Positions 1 to 6,781 of a DNA stretch of 16,232 nucleotides are shown in pieces. How positions within the stretch are numbered: the first letter of the stretch is position 1; every line of letters begins with the position of its first letter. Location of the stretch: assembly GCA_002399785.1 (NCBI GenBank), contig DHEH01000005.1:1-16232 (forward strand). The letters run 5' to 3'. The DNA is from Caryophanales bacterium UBA4855 (GTDB lineage Bacteria > Bacillota_I > Bacilli_A > RFN20 > CAG-826). A program made the translations under genes and the position numbers. The notes under the pieces are model-generated. The model was not told the origin of the DNA, did no database searches, and saw nothing but the letters and a program-made list of their open reading frames with translations.

Positions 1-88
1 AACTTTAGGGGTGAAATTCGGTATTTGTTAGTGTAGGGAGATATTTTTGCTTGTCAGGCCTTCCTACACAATCAAAGGAGGATTGTTT

Positions 89-703
89 ATGGAAGAAACG
101 ATACTAACGAAAAACGGAAATCATACGGCTTTTGTGCCTATAGGTTCGGATACAAAGCCATCGGTTTCCCTGATGGCGTCACCCCAAAAAGAAGAGGATA
201 AGACATCGTCTAAAGACCCCGAAATTTCGGTTATTAGGGAACAGGATAATGATGTGCTGCAAATTGCAGCACATCAAGCTTCCGAAGTGTTCGGAAAGTG
301 GGAAACCCACATTGCGCGAAGGACACGAAACACATTCACGGCTGAGGAGAAAAAGAGCCTGCGTTCAATCGCCTACCAGTTCGGGCCTGATCTTCTTCTG
401 AGGATGAGCACCGATAAGGATTTCATGGATACAGTCCACGAGGATATTGAAATGCACCATTTCTACAAGGATATGCTCACTGACCGCTACAGGAGAAAAG
501 AAAACATATCGCCGTTAGTTCATTATATGGTCGGACTAAGCCAGACTCTTCTTCAAAAGGTCAGCGATGTAGCAGTGAACAAAAGTAAGAAAGAAATTAG
601 TTTGACTAAAGAAGAGATGAACGAAGGAATCAAGACGATTATGTCAGTGGCCTTCATAGGTGCTGAATCATTGATCAGCAAAGGAGGATGCATAAATGCT
701 TAG
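89..703 (+). CDS. Unrecognised element protein upstream of the serine recombinase
   Basis: I do not recognise this 204-residue protein. The ATG at 89 is chosen because AAAGGAGG lies just upstream (74-81); the frame is open to 47 but without a comparable site. Residues about 1-60 are polar, low in hydrophobics and probably disordered. The rest is predicted helical and charged, with no signal peptide or membrane segment. Its last 8 bases overlap the recombinase start at 696, and the recombinase SD lies inside this gene, so the two are probably translationally coupled. Codons are richer in G and C than in the genes right of the tRNA, as in the recombinase, so both belong to the same transferred element. 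A role as an accessory or directionality factor for recombination is possible from position only; nothing in the sequence proves it. Confidence 0.7.
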   Translation: MEETILTKNGNHTAFVPIGSDTKPSVSLMASPQKEEDKTSSKDPEISVIREQDNDVLQIAAHQASEVFGKWETHIARRTRNTFTAEEKKSLRSIAYQFGPDLLLRMSTDKDFMDTVHEDIEMHHFYKDMLTDRYRRKENISPLVHYMVGLSQTLLQKVSDVAVNKSKKEISLTKEEMNEGIKTIMSVAFIGAESLISKGGCINA

Positions 704-2264
704 CTATACTTTCAAGCAAGACCCGGCGGTCGCAAACAAGGCGGTATTCTACCTAAGGTACTCTAGTGAGAACCAGACGGAGAATTCCATTGAGGGTCAA
801 AGAAGAGAGTGCGAGGAATTCGCAAAGAAACACAATATCGATATCTTAGGCGAGTATGTGGATAGAGCCAAGACCGGCACAAATGACAACAGACCAGATT
901 TTCAGAGAATGATCCACGACTCTTATAAGAAAGTCTTTGGTAACGTGATAGTGTGGAAGTCAGATAGATTCAGCCGTGACAGACTTGATTCCCTCAAGTA
1001 CCGAAGGGAATTATTCACCAACGGCGTAAAAGTCCTATCCGTTACTGAGCCGAACATTGATGGCCCTATGGGAACATTATTCGATTCCATGAATGATGGG
1101 ATGAACCAGCTTTATTCAGAGGAGCTTTCAGTCAAGGTGAAGCGCGGGCAGAATGAGAATGTCATTAATGGAAAGTCCTTGGGCGGACGGAGACAGCTTG
1201 GCTACAGGATTGTTGACGGACATTACGAGATAGATGAGAAAGAAGGACCTATCGTTCAGGAGATATTCCAGCTTTACGGAAATGACGGGCTCTCTATACT
1301 TGCAATAGCACAAAGGCTTAAGTTTGAAGGTAAAACGAGGAATGAGGGATGTGAAATCACCCATAATTGCATCGAGAAGCTTATATCATCTGAAAAGTAC
1401 CTTGGAGTCCTTAAATGCCAAGGCAAAAGAAACGACCACGCCATTCCCAAGTTGGTCAGCCAGGAACTGTTCGATATCTGCCAAAAAAGAAGAATTAAGA
1501 GGAAGCATAAGAACTTTGCTATGCGCGGAAAAGAGGAATACTACCTAAGCGGTAAAATATTCTGCTCCAAATGCGGAGCGCCGTATCTAGGAGAGTCAGG
1601 GACTTCAAAGAACGGAAAACTCCATACCTACTACAAATGCAACGGAGCAAAGCATCATCACTGCGATGCCAAAGCTATTCAAAAGGATGCTTTGGAGGAA
1701 TCAGTCTGCAATGCGATTCTGGGCATTATGAGGGATGATCAGATTGCTGTGGAACTTGCCAATTACATTTATTGTCAGCAAAGCAACGAAAGCCCTGAGA
1801 TAGTCTCTATGAGAGACAGAAAAAAGCAAGTCGATTCTCAGATTGATAATTTTGCCAAGGCTATAGGTATGGGAATCATCACTGAAACAACCAAGAGCAC
1901 ATTGCTGGCATTGGAAGCTGAAAGGAAACAATTGGATGATGAACTATCAAGGCAATCGATCAGACTTAAGTTCTTCTCCAAGGAAGAAATAAGGTATGCG
2001 ATAGGAGAATTAGCAAACTATGATTTCGCTACGCCAAAGCAAAAAAGAGCCCTGCTGAATACGTTTGTTAAGAACATAAAGATAGACGAAAAAGGAAATA
2101 TAACGCTCCAGTTGGACCTTTTCGGATATCTTCCATCTACGAGATTCACGATTGATGACCTTAAAAATGTTCGAATAAACTCGCCATTGCTCCGCCATAT
2201 ATTTTGTGATATACTATTAAAACATTGCGAGGTAGAGCAGCCTGGTAGCTCGTCGGGCCCATAA
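696..2264 (+). CDS. Large serine recombinase (element integrase)
   Basis: A 522-residue large serine recombinase that integrates and excises its element by double-strand cleavage at att sites. The N-terminal resolvase domain has the R-x-S motif with catalytic Ser23, then SIEGQ, and the DRFSR segment near residues 88-92. The recombinase domain follows with the GYR motif, then a zinc ribbon with Cys290, Cys293, Cys315 and Cys323, then a coiled-coil-like stretch at about 370-430. AAAGGAGG precedes ATG 696. The reading frame ends inside an initiator tRNA gene: the last 13 codons are tRNA sequence and the TAA starts at the third anticodon base. This is what an element inserted at the tRNA would give, with the last residues possibly supplied by the target. 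Composition is more GC-rich than the genes to the right. The family call is firm; where the native C-terminus lies is inference. Confidence 0.93.
   Translation: MLSYTFKQDPAVANKAVFYLRYSSENQTENSIEGQRRECEEFAKKHNIDILGEYVDRAKTGTNDNRPDFQRMIHDSYKKVFGNVIVWKSDRFSRDRLDSLKYRRELFTNGVKVLSVTEPNIDGPMGTLFDSMNDGMNQLYSEELSVKVKRGQNENVINGKSLGGRRQLGYRIVDGHYEIDEKEGPIVQEIFQLYGNDGLSILAIAQRLKFEGKTRNEGCEITHNCIEKLISSEKYLGVLKCQGKRNDHAIPKLVSQELFDICQKRRIKRKHKNFAMRGKEEYYLSGKIFCSKCGAPYLGESGTSKNGKLHTYYKCNGAKHHHCDAKAIQKDALEESVCNAILGIMRDDQIAVELANYIYCQQSNESPEIVSMRDRKKQVDSQIDNFAKAIGMGIITETTKSTLLALEAERKQLDDELSRQSIRLKFFSKEEIRYAIGELANYDFATPKQKRALLNTFVKNIKIDEKGNITLQLDLFGYLPSTRFTIDDLKNVRINSPLLRHIFCDILLKHCEVEQPGSSSGP
2187..2215 (+). 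promoter_or_regulatory. Promoter of the initiator tRNA, inside the recombinase frame
   Basis: TTGCTC (2187-2192), 17 bases, then TATACT (2210-2215), preceded by TG at 2207-2208 to give an extended -10. Initiation would fall near 2222, just before the mature tRNA 5' end at 2226. The promoter lies entirely in recombinase codons. The -35 matches consensus at only three positions; the extended -10 is the stronger evidence. Confidence 0.6.
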
Positions 2265-2302
2265 CCCGGAGGCCGGAAGTTCAAATCTTCCCCTCGCGAC
2301 CA
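2226..2302 (+). tRNA. tRNA-fMet (initiator, anticodon CAU), CCA encoded
   Basis: The full cloverleaf can be drawn by eye: a 7-position acceptor (2226-2232 with 2292-2298), D stem GAGC/GCTC, an anticodon stem with three G-C pairs next to the loop, T stem GGAAG/CTTCC, discriminator A2299 and encoded CCA. The three G-C pairs and the purine11-pyrimidine24 pair (A-T) mark it as the initiator rather than the elongator. Two oddities: position 33 is C (2259) instead of the nearly universal U, and positions 1/72 are T and G rather than the usual bacterial C x A mismatch. The gene is the target of the left-hand element and overlaps the recombinase 3' end. It may be a functional initiator gene or an altered copy. 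Confidence 0.9.
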
Positions 2303-2314
2303 TACTAATACAGT

Positions 2315-2350
2315 CGACATTTTGTTGAAAAACAGAGTGTCGCTTTTTAT
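2315..2350 (+). terminator. Rho-independent terminator of the tRNA
   Basis: A 12-bp stem (2315-2326 with 2331-2342, two T-G wobbles) is closed by a GAAA tetraloop and followed by CTTTTTAT. It begins 12 bases after the CCA end. It ends tRNA and recombinase transcription and separates the element from the island genes. Confidence 0.9.
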
Positions 2351-2464
2351 TTATAAAAATAGACAATGCCGGTTTCATTTCAAAAAATACCGGACAAATA
2401 TGTCAAAGCGCGGTAATCTTTTAATTAAGATCCTACTTTAGTGCTGGAAAAGGAGAGATTAATC

Positions 2465-2863
2465 ATGAATTATACTAGAACTTTAAAAGAGTATTGTTTA
2501 CAGAATAAAGGCAGTCTCTTCAATATTAGTGAAGAATATGAGAATCATTTTAAAATGATGCCAAAGAAAAAATATTATAAAATCCTTAATAGACTAGAAG
2601 AGGAAGGATATCTTCATAAGGAATCCCACGGCGTCTATTTCATTTTTGATGATTTAGAAAAGAAAAAGAATAATAATAGAGTTATTCGCCATTACACTAG
2701 TGGACAGCATGGAATAATCGTTGGTTATCATTGGTATAACGAAATTGGAATTACCGATTATGATGATATGGAAGAAGCATTAGAATCAAACAAACTTCCT
2801 AAGAGTCTTTGGGATGCATTTCATTCCTATGTCATTGTATCAGCGATACTTAGAAAAAAATAA
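2465..2863 (+). pseudogene. AbiEi/DUF6088-like N-terminus fused in frame to a Z1-domain fragment, ended by TAA
   Basis: The ATG at 2465 is chosen for its SD (AAAGGAGAG); a GTG at 2441 is also in frame. Residues about 1-97 look like the winged-helix part of AbiEi/DUF6088-type antitoxins: a YYKILNRLEEEGYLHK helix pair, a short wing GVYF, then IIVGYHWYNEIGIT. From about residue 100 the sequence instead reads like a Z1 protein, with LPKSLWDAFHSYVIVSAI matching the LP-SL-A-F motif that leads into Z1. The TAA at 2861-2863 is in the same frame as the next segment, which begins with the typical Z1 LIH motif. The simplest reading is a deletion that joined the two genes near 2757-2770 and removed the toxin partner and the Z1 N-terminal half, followed by nonsense mutation. 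The N-terminal assignment is moderate and the Z1 tail fairly strong. A short chimeric protein could still be made. Confidence 0.65.
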
Positions 2864-2881
2864 ATCTTAGATAAAACGCAA

Positions 2882-3355
2882 ATGCTCATTCATTTCGATA
2901 AGTCTGTATCTAAGCATAGCGATGTCTATAACAAATTAGATACTTATTTGAAACAGATTCAAGAAAATATAAAAAATAGACAAATTTCTACATTAGAAAA
3001 ACGATTAACTTTGATAAAAAATGTTTTTGATAATGAAAACATAATTGATGAATCTATAAAAGGCGACATTCAATTCGATGATATAAAAGATGACATTTTA
3101 TTTGTTCTTAAAAAGGCTTATGTAGCATTACAAAACGGACCCGGAAAGGAAACAATGCTTAAACTTGATAGAAAACGCTATCAGATAAGAGTTGGAGCTG
3201 ATCTTTTACAAAGGGGCGTAAGCTTTGATTATTTAATCACCACATATTTTACAAGACTGCCAAAGTCTACTAATATGGATACTCAAATACAGAGAGCCAG
3301 ATGGCTTGGCTATAGGATGAGTTATTTTCCATATTGTCAAGTTTTTACAACGTAA
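2882..3355 (+). pseudogene. Z1-domain (helicase-like) middle fragment
   Basis: Continues the 2465 frame after its TAA. It opens with MLIHFDKSVSKH, the Z1 LIH motif, and near its end has RVGADLLQRGVSF and TQIQRARWLGYR. These correspond to the GG-x-LSRG and Q-x-RW-x-GYR motifs of Z1 and resemble helicase motifs V-VI. Z1 proteins accompany paraMORC ATPases, methylases and PD-(D/E)XK nucleases in defence operons (established family knowledge). There is no SD before the ATG at 2882, as expected for the inside of a gene. The frame stops at TAA 3353-3355, yet translation resumes at once in the same frame with Z1-like sequence. The Walker A part of the protein is missing from the locus. Confidence 0.75.
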
Positions 3356-3412
3356 AATATTTCTGAAATTTTTTCTGAATTAAGAGTTGTTGAAGATGAT
3401 ATTTGGAGACAA

Positions 3413-4135
3413 ATGTCTGAAGTTGAAAGTGGCCAAAAGAAAATAAGTGACATTTTGGTTTTAGCACCAGAAACTACCAAAACTAAAATTCGACCTTCTC
3501 GAAGAAGTGCAAGCGATTATGAAATAATGGTTTTTGGTCATAAATGGCATAACCAAGCATATGCGATTTCTGATGAAACAATCTTAAACGATAATAATAA
3601 AGCATTTGAAGAACTCTATTTGAAACATCTTTCGGATTTTGTTCCAACATATGTAGGTTCAACAATAAACCAAGAGACTGCTTGGCATTGCAAAATCTCT
3701 TTTGAAGAATTTTCAGAATTTATTAAAAAAACAAATAATATTTTTGGAAGAAGTCCTTTTGGAGATATTAACCAAATAATGCGAGTATCCAAATCCAATT
3801 TAATTGATTTAGTTGTTTTTTGGAATCCATCTAAATGCATTGTTCAAAACCACCAATTTTTCAATGATACCAGAAGCCGTAAAGTTACTTTAAATGATGA
3901 AGGATATCGTGTAACAAACTTACATGAAGGTGAACGTCCAAAAGATAAAGAAGAAAAAACTTATTTAGGTGATGATGAAGTTGTTCCTAACAAAGAGGTT
4001 TTAACAATAAAAGTATTTCCTATTTATTGTAAAGCAAATACAGAAAGAGAGATTGAAATTTCTGGTAAATTCCAATACATGTATTCATTAAGATTCCCAA
4101 AAGCTGTAGCAATGTATTCAAGGAGTAAAAACTGA
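3413..4135 (+). pseudogene. C-terminal part of the Z1-domain protein
   Basis: In the same frame as 2882-3355 and separated from it by one TAA. The codons between (3356-3412) read as further helical Z1 sequence (for example EIFSELRVVEDDIWRQ), matching the segment that normally follows the helicase core. The ATG at 3413 has a GGAGA at short spacing, so a separate 240-residue product is possible. The segment has no domain of its own that I recognise, and I read it as the tail of a nonsense-broken protein. It ends in TGA (4133-4135), which overlaps the ATG of the next gene as TGATG, a usual junction in intact operons of this type. So Z1 and the nuclease were once coupled. Confidence 0.7.
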
Positions 4136-5058
4136 TGGTGCATAAGTTCTTGTCTATAAAACAATTATTAAACTACGATGTTGGTAGAGTTTATTTGATT
4201 GAAAAAGTTAATGAATCTTGAGGATTTTTCGTTTTTAATGGGAAATTATCGTTTGCAGTGAGGACAAAAGAGTATACTGGTTCAACATTGGCTACTGCTT
4301 TATTAGATTTTGTTCCATCAGTTAATATTGAATCGGTTGAAAATGATTCTTCTTTTAAAAAAGGCTTTTTTGACTTTTTGTCGTTAAAGAGTGAAGAAAA
4401 TTCTTTTGTTGTTGATTTCATTTCCCTTTGTAAAACATATTCTTTAGATACAACCGTTAATTTTGATGAATTTATTAAGGGAATGATAGATTTGTTCCAA
4501 TTATCTAAAAGAGAAAGCAAATTGAATTCAATTGGACTTTTTGGAGAATTATTTCTTATAAAAAATGCATTTGATAAGTACAAATTCGATTTGTCGAAAG
4601 GGTGGCATTTATCTGGTGCATTTTTAAAATATGATTTTAGTTTTAAACAATGCAACCTAGAGATAAAAACCTCTCTATCTGATTCTACTTGTTATCTTTT
4701 AAAACATTCCCAAGTTTTTAATAGTTCATTGAATTACATTTGCTTAAATAAAATTGAAAAAAATGAAAACGGAATCTCTATTAATGATTTGATTTTTTAT
4801 TTTCAACATACAACTCCTTTTGCTGATAATTTAAAATTTCAGATAGCTATTAAGAAGGAACTTACTAAATCGTTCGATTTTGATTCGCTAAATGAGAAAT
4901 ACTCTTTAATCGAATCGTATTTTTTCTTGAACAAAAATCTTAAAACAATTCTAAATGTCCCATTGTGTATTACAGAGTTAGAATACAAATATGACTTTGA
5001 TCTGTCTGACTCATTAAATGTTCAAGAATTTTTGAATGAAATCAAAGATTTAATTTAA
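4135..5058 (+). pseudogene. DUF4420-like PD-(D/E)XK endonuclease with an in-frame TGA
   Basis: Read from ATG 4135, the frame is 307 codons with one internal TGA at codon 29 (4219-4221); the longest uninterrupted part starts at GTG 4258, without an SD. Sequence after codon 100 fits the DUF4420 PD-(D/E)XK family usually found beside Z1: E138 in GELFLI, D167 in KYDFSF, and E176-I-K178 in LEIKTS form the nuclease core. The TGA sits in NES-TGA-GFFVF, where the family tends to have an aromatic residue, and TGG to TGA is one change. No frameshifts are seen. It would have cut foreign DNA together with the Z1 partner. It is probably inactive now unless the TGA is read through. Confidence 0.75.
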
Positions 5059-5184
5059 TTTAGAGTCTCATCGACGGTGACCGAAAATGCCCAAAATAGG
5101 CGATTTTGTATCCAAATGATTTTTTCGCCCTCGGGAAAACGCCCTTATTCTATCCAAATCACTTAATATACACAAGTATTCACG
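5059..5184. other. Intergenic stretch, no gene seen
   Basis: Locally more GC-rich than its flanks (about 5070-5150), perhaps residue of deleted island DNA. TATCCAAAT occurs twice (5109-5117 and 5151-5159). I see no reading frame or RNA gene in it. Confidence 0.3.
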
Positions 5185-5220
5185 ACAGCATTGATATAAA
5201 CCGATGCTGTTTTTATTTTA
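5185..5220 (+). terminator. Rho-independent terminator after the nuclease gene
   Basis: Stem ACAGCAT (5185-5191) with ATGCTGT (5204-5210), a 12-base loop and then TTTTATTTTA. The T tract is on the plus strand only, so it ends the Z1/nuclease operon and not the minus-strand pair whose last stop is at 5218-5220. Confidence 0.75.
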
Positions 5221-5412
5221 TTTAACACTTTTAATTTCTGAAGGTAAATATGTTTCATATCCATATGGCGCAGAATCTTCATCGTTCCAAAATTCTACAT
5301 CATATGCTTCGTTAGGTTCTGTAAAATCGCATACAATATATCCAATAGACCCCTTTTTAATGTTTCCTTTATCAATTAGCGTTTCAACCTTATCGTTATT
5401 TTTAAATTTCAT
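5218..5412 (-). CDS. DUF4926-like small protein
   Basis: A 64-residue acidic protein resembling DUF4926: a start like MKFKNNDKVETLID, a KKGSIGYIV strand pair, an acidic YDVEF strand, and a final LPSEIKSV. This is a small SH3-like beta-barrel pattern (family impression, not a search result). Its ATG at 5410-5412 lies inside the last codons of the upstream DUF6883-like gene, an 11-base overlap that points to coupled synthesis. In other genomes, as I recall, DUF4926 genes sit next to DUF6883 genes, so the pair may be a toxin with its immunity or antitoxin partner. Which is which is inference; the small acidic downstream member is the likelier neutraliser. No terminator with a T run is visible after it on the minus strand. 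Confidence 0.75.
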   Translation of the reverse strand: MKFKNNDKVETLIDKGNIKKGSIGYIVCDFTEPNEAYDVEFWNDEDSAPYGYETYLPSEIKSVK

Positions 5413-5962
5413 TTTTAGAATCTCCTTTATAATTTGCGTCGTAGTATGCTGTAATGAATCTTGGTTTTTTGTTCTCGTTAAGTAGCCAAATGGTTTTGAT
5501 TATTAAATACTTCGTTCGATCAAAAGAATATATCGGCATATATATTTTAACTCTAAAACCGTATTTATCATTTTTCTTTGTTAGGAAAGCCTTATATTTT
5601 GATGCATTTTCATTAATTTGGCTTTCTAAATCAAAGAAAGAATCTTCGTCAAATCCTAATAAATTCCTGAAAGTTAAATAGCGTTTTTTTGGACTGTTTT
5701 CATCTAATAAAAAGAATATTTTATTTGTGTCAATATCAACATCATTCCAGTTTATTAAAGAATTAAAATAGTCAAAAATATATTCAGAATTATGGTGTTC
5801 GATGTTTGGAAAATTTAATGGATATTCATTTTTTGAGCCTCCTAATTTCCTAGCATAATAATTAAACATATCGCTTGAATAATCTTTTTCTTTATATTCA
5901 CCTGTGTTTTCATCATATGGTTGAAGTTCGTTATCGTTACTATTGTTCGGTTTTTGAGGCAT
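5402..5962 (-). CDS. DUF6883-like protein
   Basis: A 186-residue protein. The start at 5962 is chosen because GGAAAGGA lies 6-12 bases upstream; the frame also opens at 6001, which is upstream of the predicted -10 and thus unlikely. Residues 1-60 are polar and asparagine-rich. Residues about 75-180 follow the DUF6883 pattern: KIFFLL, a segment like KKRYLTFRNLLGF, a helix, DKYGFRVKIYMPI, then a strand with TIWLL and finally RFITAYY. No signal peptide or membrane segment. It overlaps the DUF4926-like gene by 11 bases and diverges from an XRE regulator with a shared promoter region, a layout typical of toxin-antitoxin or other self-regulated modules. The biochemical function is unknown; the family match is by eye. 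Confidence 0.7.
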   Translation of the reverse strand: MPQKPNNSNDNELQPYDENTGEYKEKDYSSDMFNYYARKLGGSKNEYPLNFPNIEHHNSEYIFDYFNSLINWNDVDIDTNKIFFLLDENSPKKRYLTFRNLLGFDEDSFFDLESQINENASKYKAFLTKKNDKYGFRVKIYMPIYSFDRTKYLIIKTIWLLNENKKPRFITAYYDANYKGDSKNEI

Positions 5963-6003
5963 ATAAATCCTTTCCGAGTAAAAAATACTCTTAGTACACA
6001 AAT

Positions 6004-6032
6004 AATATAACTTGTTATTCTGTTGTTGTAAA
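6004..6032 (-). promoter_or_regulatory. Promoter of the DUF6883/DUF4926 pair
   Basis: On the minus strand, TTTACA (6027-6032), 17 bases, then TATATT (6004-6009). Initiation near 5997 leaves a leader of about 35 bases containing the SD. A small inverted repeat, GAGTA and TACTC (5976-5980, 5986-5990), lies in that leader. Confidence 0.7.
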
Positions 6033-6037
6033 TCTTC

Positions 6038-6066
6038 TTGAGTAATTTTTGCTCATCAAATATAAT
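6038..6066 (+). promoter_or_regulatory. Promoter of the XRE regulator (leaderless start)
   Basis: TTGAGT (6038-6043), 17 bases, then TATAAT (6061-6066). The expected +1 at about 6073 is the A of the ATG, so the message would have no leader; no SD is present. The -35 is 5 bp from the -35 of the opposing promoter, so one bound repressor could cover both. Confidence 0.7.
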
Positions 6067-6072
6067 GAATAC

Positions 6073-6339
6073 ATGTATTTAAAAGAAAATTTAGTATTTT
6101 TGAGAAAAATTAGTAAATTAACCCAAGATGAATTGTCAATTGATTTAAACGTTAAAAGATATAATGTAGCTGATTGGGAGCAAGGTAGATCAGAACCATC
6201 TCTAAACATGCTTATTCTTATTTGTCGTTATTTTAAAGTTAATATTGATGTAATGCTTAATCAAAAAATTGAATTGTTTAGTGAAGATGATTTTGAATAT
6301 TGCAAATCGATTATCCGCATTCAGACAATTTTTGCTTAG
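6073..6339 (+). CDS. XRE-family helix-turn-helix regulator
   Basis: An 88-residue protein with one HTH_3 domain at residues about 5-58: NLVFLRKISKLTQDELS is helices 1-2, VKRYNVADWEQGRSEPS the recognition helix region, then LICRYFKVNIDVML. A TTG at 6049 would lengthen it by 8 residues, but it lies upstream of the -10; ATG 6073 matches the predicted transcription start and is preferred. The regulator diverges from the DUF6883/DUF4926 pair and shares a compact double promoter with it, so it probably represses both directions. The C-terminal 30 residues are short and acidic, with no extra domain. Confidence 0.85.
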   Translation: MYLKENLVFLRKISKLTQDELSIDLNVKRYNVADWEQGRSEPSLNMLILICRYFKVNIDVMLNQKIELFSEDDFEYCKSIIRIQTIFA

Positions 6340-6348
6340 GAGAATTAT

Positions 6349-6382
6349 GATTTGGTTTCAAATCCGAATCCTGCCTCCACAG
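6349..6382 (+). other. tRNA 3'-end-like scrap (possible att relic)
   Basis: TTTCAAATCC followed by GCCTCCACA looks like a T loop plus acceptor 3' strand with an eroded CCA. The T stem does not pair well and no 5' half is present. It could mark the right edge of the island. A 12-codon frame with its own AGGAGA (ATG 6348) covers the same bases. Weak evidence. Confidence 0.2.
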
Positions 6383-6398
6383 TAAAAAATCCATAAAG

Positions 6399-6452
6399 TG
6401 TATCACTTATATTGAACGCCCCTTGTAAAAACTGTTAAACTGTATCACTTAT
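6399..6452 (+). repeat. 12-bp direct repeat
   Basis: TGTATCACTTAT occurs at 6399-6410 and 6441-6452, 42 bp apart start to start. The first copy lies within a near-palindrome AAGTG-TAT-CACTT. These may be operator sites or relic ends of a mobile element; no transposase is present. Confidence 0.5.
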
Positions 6453-6479
6453 GTAAAGTACACACAATCACGAAATATT

Positions 6480-6507
6480 AGACACCTTAATTGGTGTCTT
6501 TTTTTTG
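6480..6507 (+). terminator. Rho-independent terminator
   Basis: Stem AGACACC (6480-6486) with GGTGTCT (6493-6499), loop TTAATT, then a run of T. The T tract is on the plus strand. The nearest complete plus-strand gene upstream is the XRE regulator, so it ends that transcript or that of a lost gene. From here to about 6759 I see no gene: a 60-codon minus-strand frame at 6449-6631 runs through this hairpin and lacks an SD. Confidence 0.8.
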
Positions 6508-6759
6508 CAAATTTGGTTTTGTTAGTTAAAAAGAAAAAAGATATATTTTGTCGACCAAATGGACCATTTGGCAAATAAATCTCTATATTTTTACCGGAAG
6601 CAGAATATCGACCCATCATTTTAAATTTCATTATTTAAAAATAATCCGTAGAGCTTTTAAAAACGAAATTGTTTTACGAAAATAATTAAACCTCTTTAGT
6701 TCGTATCAATATTTTATATTATGATATTAAATATGATATAGCAAAACAATTTGGTTCTT

Positions 6760-6781
6760 TATGTATTTAATTAAATACATA
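6760..6781. promoter_or_regulatory. 22-bp perfect palindrome (candidate operator)
   Basis: A perfect dyad centred between 6770 and 6771, with half-site TATGTATTTAA. It covers the -35 position of the promoter before cdaA and has no T tract, so a protein-binding operator is more likely than a terminator. AT-rich sequence raises the chance of a coincidental palindrome, but 22 bp without mismatch is long. Confidence 0.5.

Noticed and set aside
2018..2320. 100-codon minus-strand frame containing a GEDLNFRPPGYGPDELPG string
   Set aside because: This peptide is the antisense translation of initiator tRNA genes and is a well-known spurious annotation.
2369..2393. Short inverted repeat CCGGT/ACCGG before the DUF6088-like start
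   Set aside because: Only five pairs with a long loop; could be an operator but is not distinguishable from chance.
4191..4655. 154-codon minus-strand frame across the start of the nuclease gene
   Set aside because: Opposite strand of the PD-(D/E)XK gene, whose motifs are convincing; the minus frame has none.
5204..5485. 93-codon plus-strand frame opposite the DUF4926-like gene
   Set aside because: Shadow of the minus-strand pair, which has proper starts, overlap and a promoter; the frame begins inside a terminator.
6449..6631. 60-codon minus-strand frame in the gene-free stretch
   Set aside because: No SD, runs through a terminator hairpin, and resembles no family I know.
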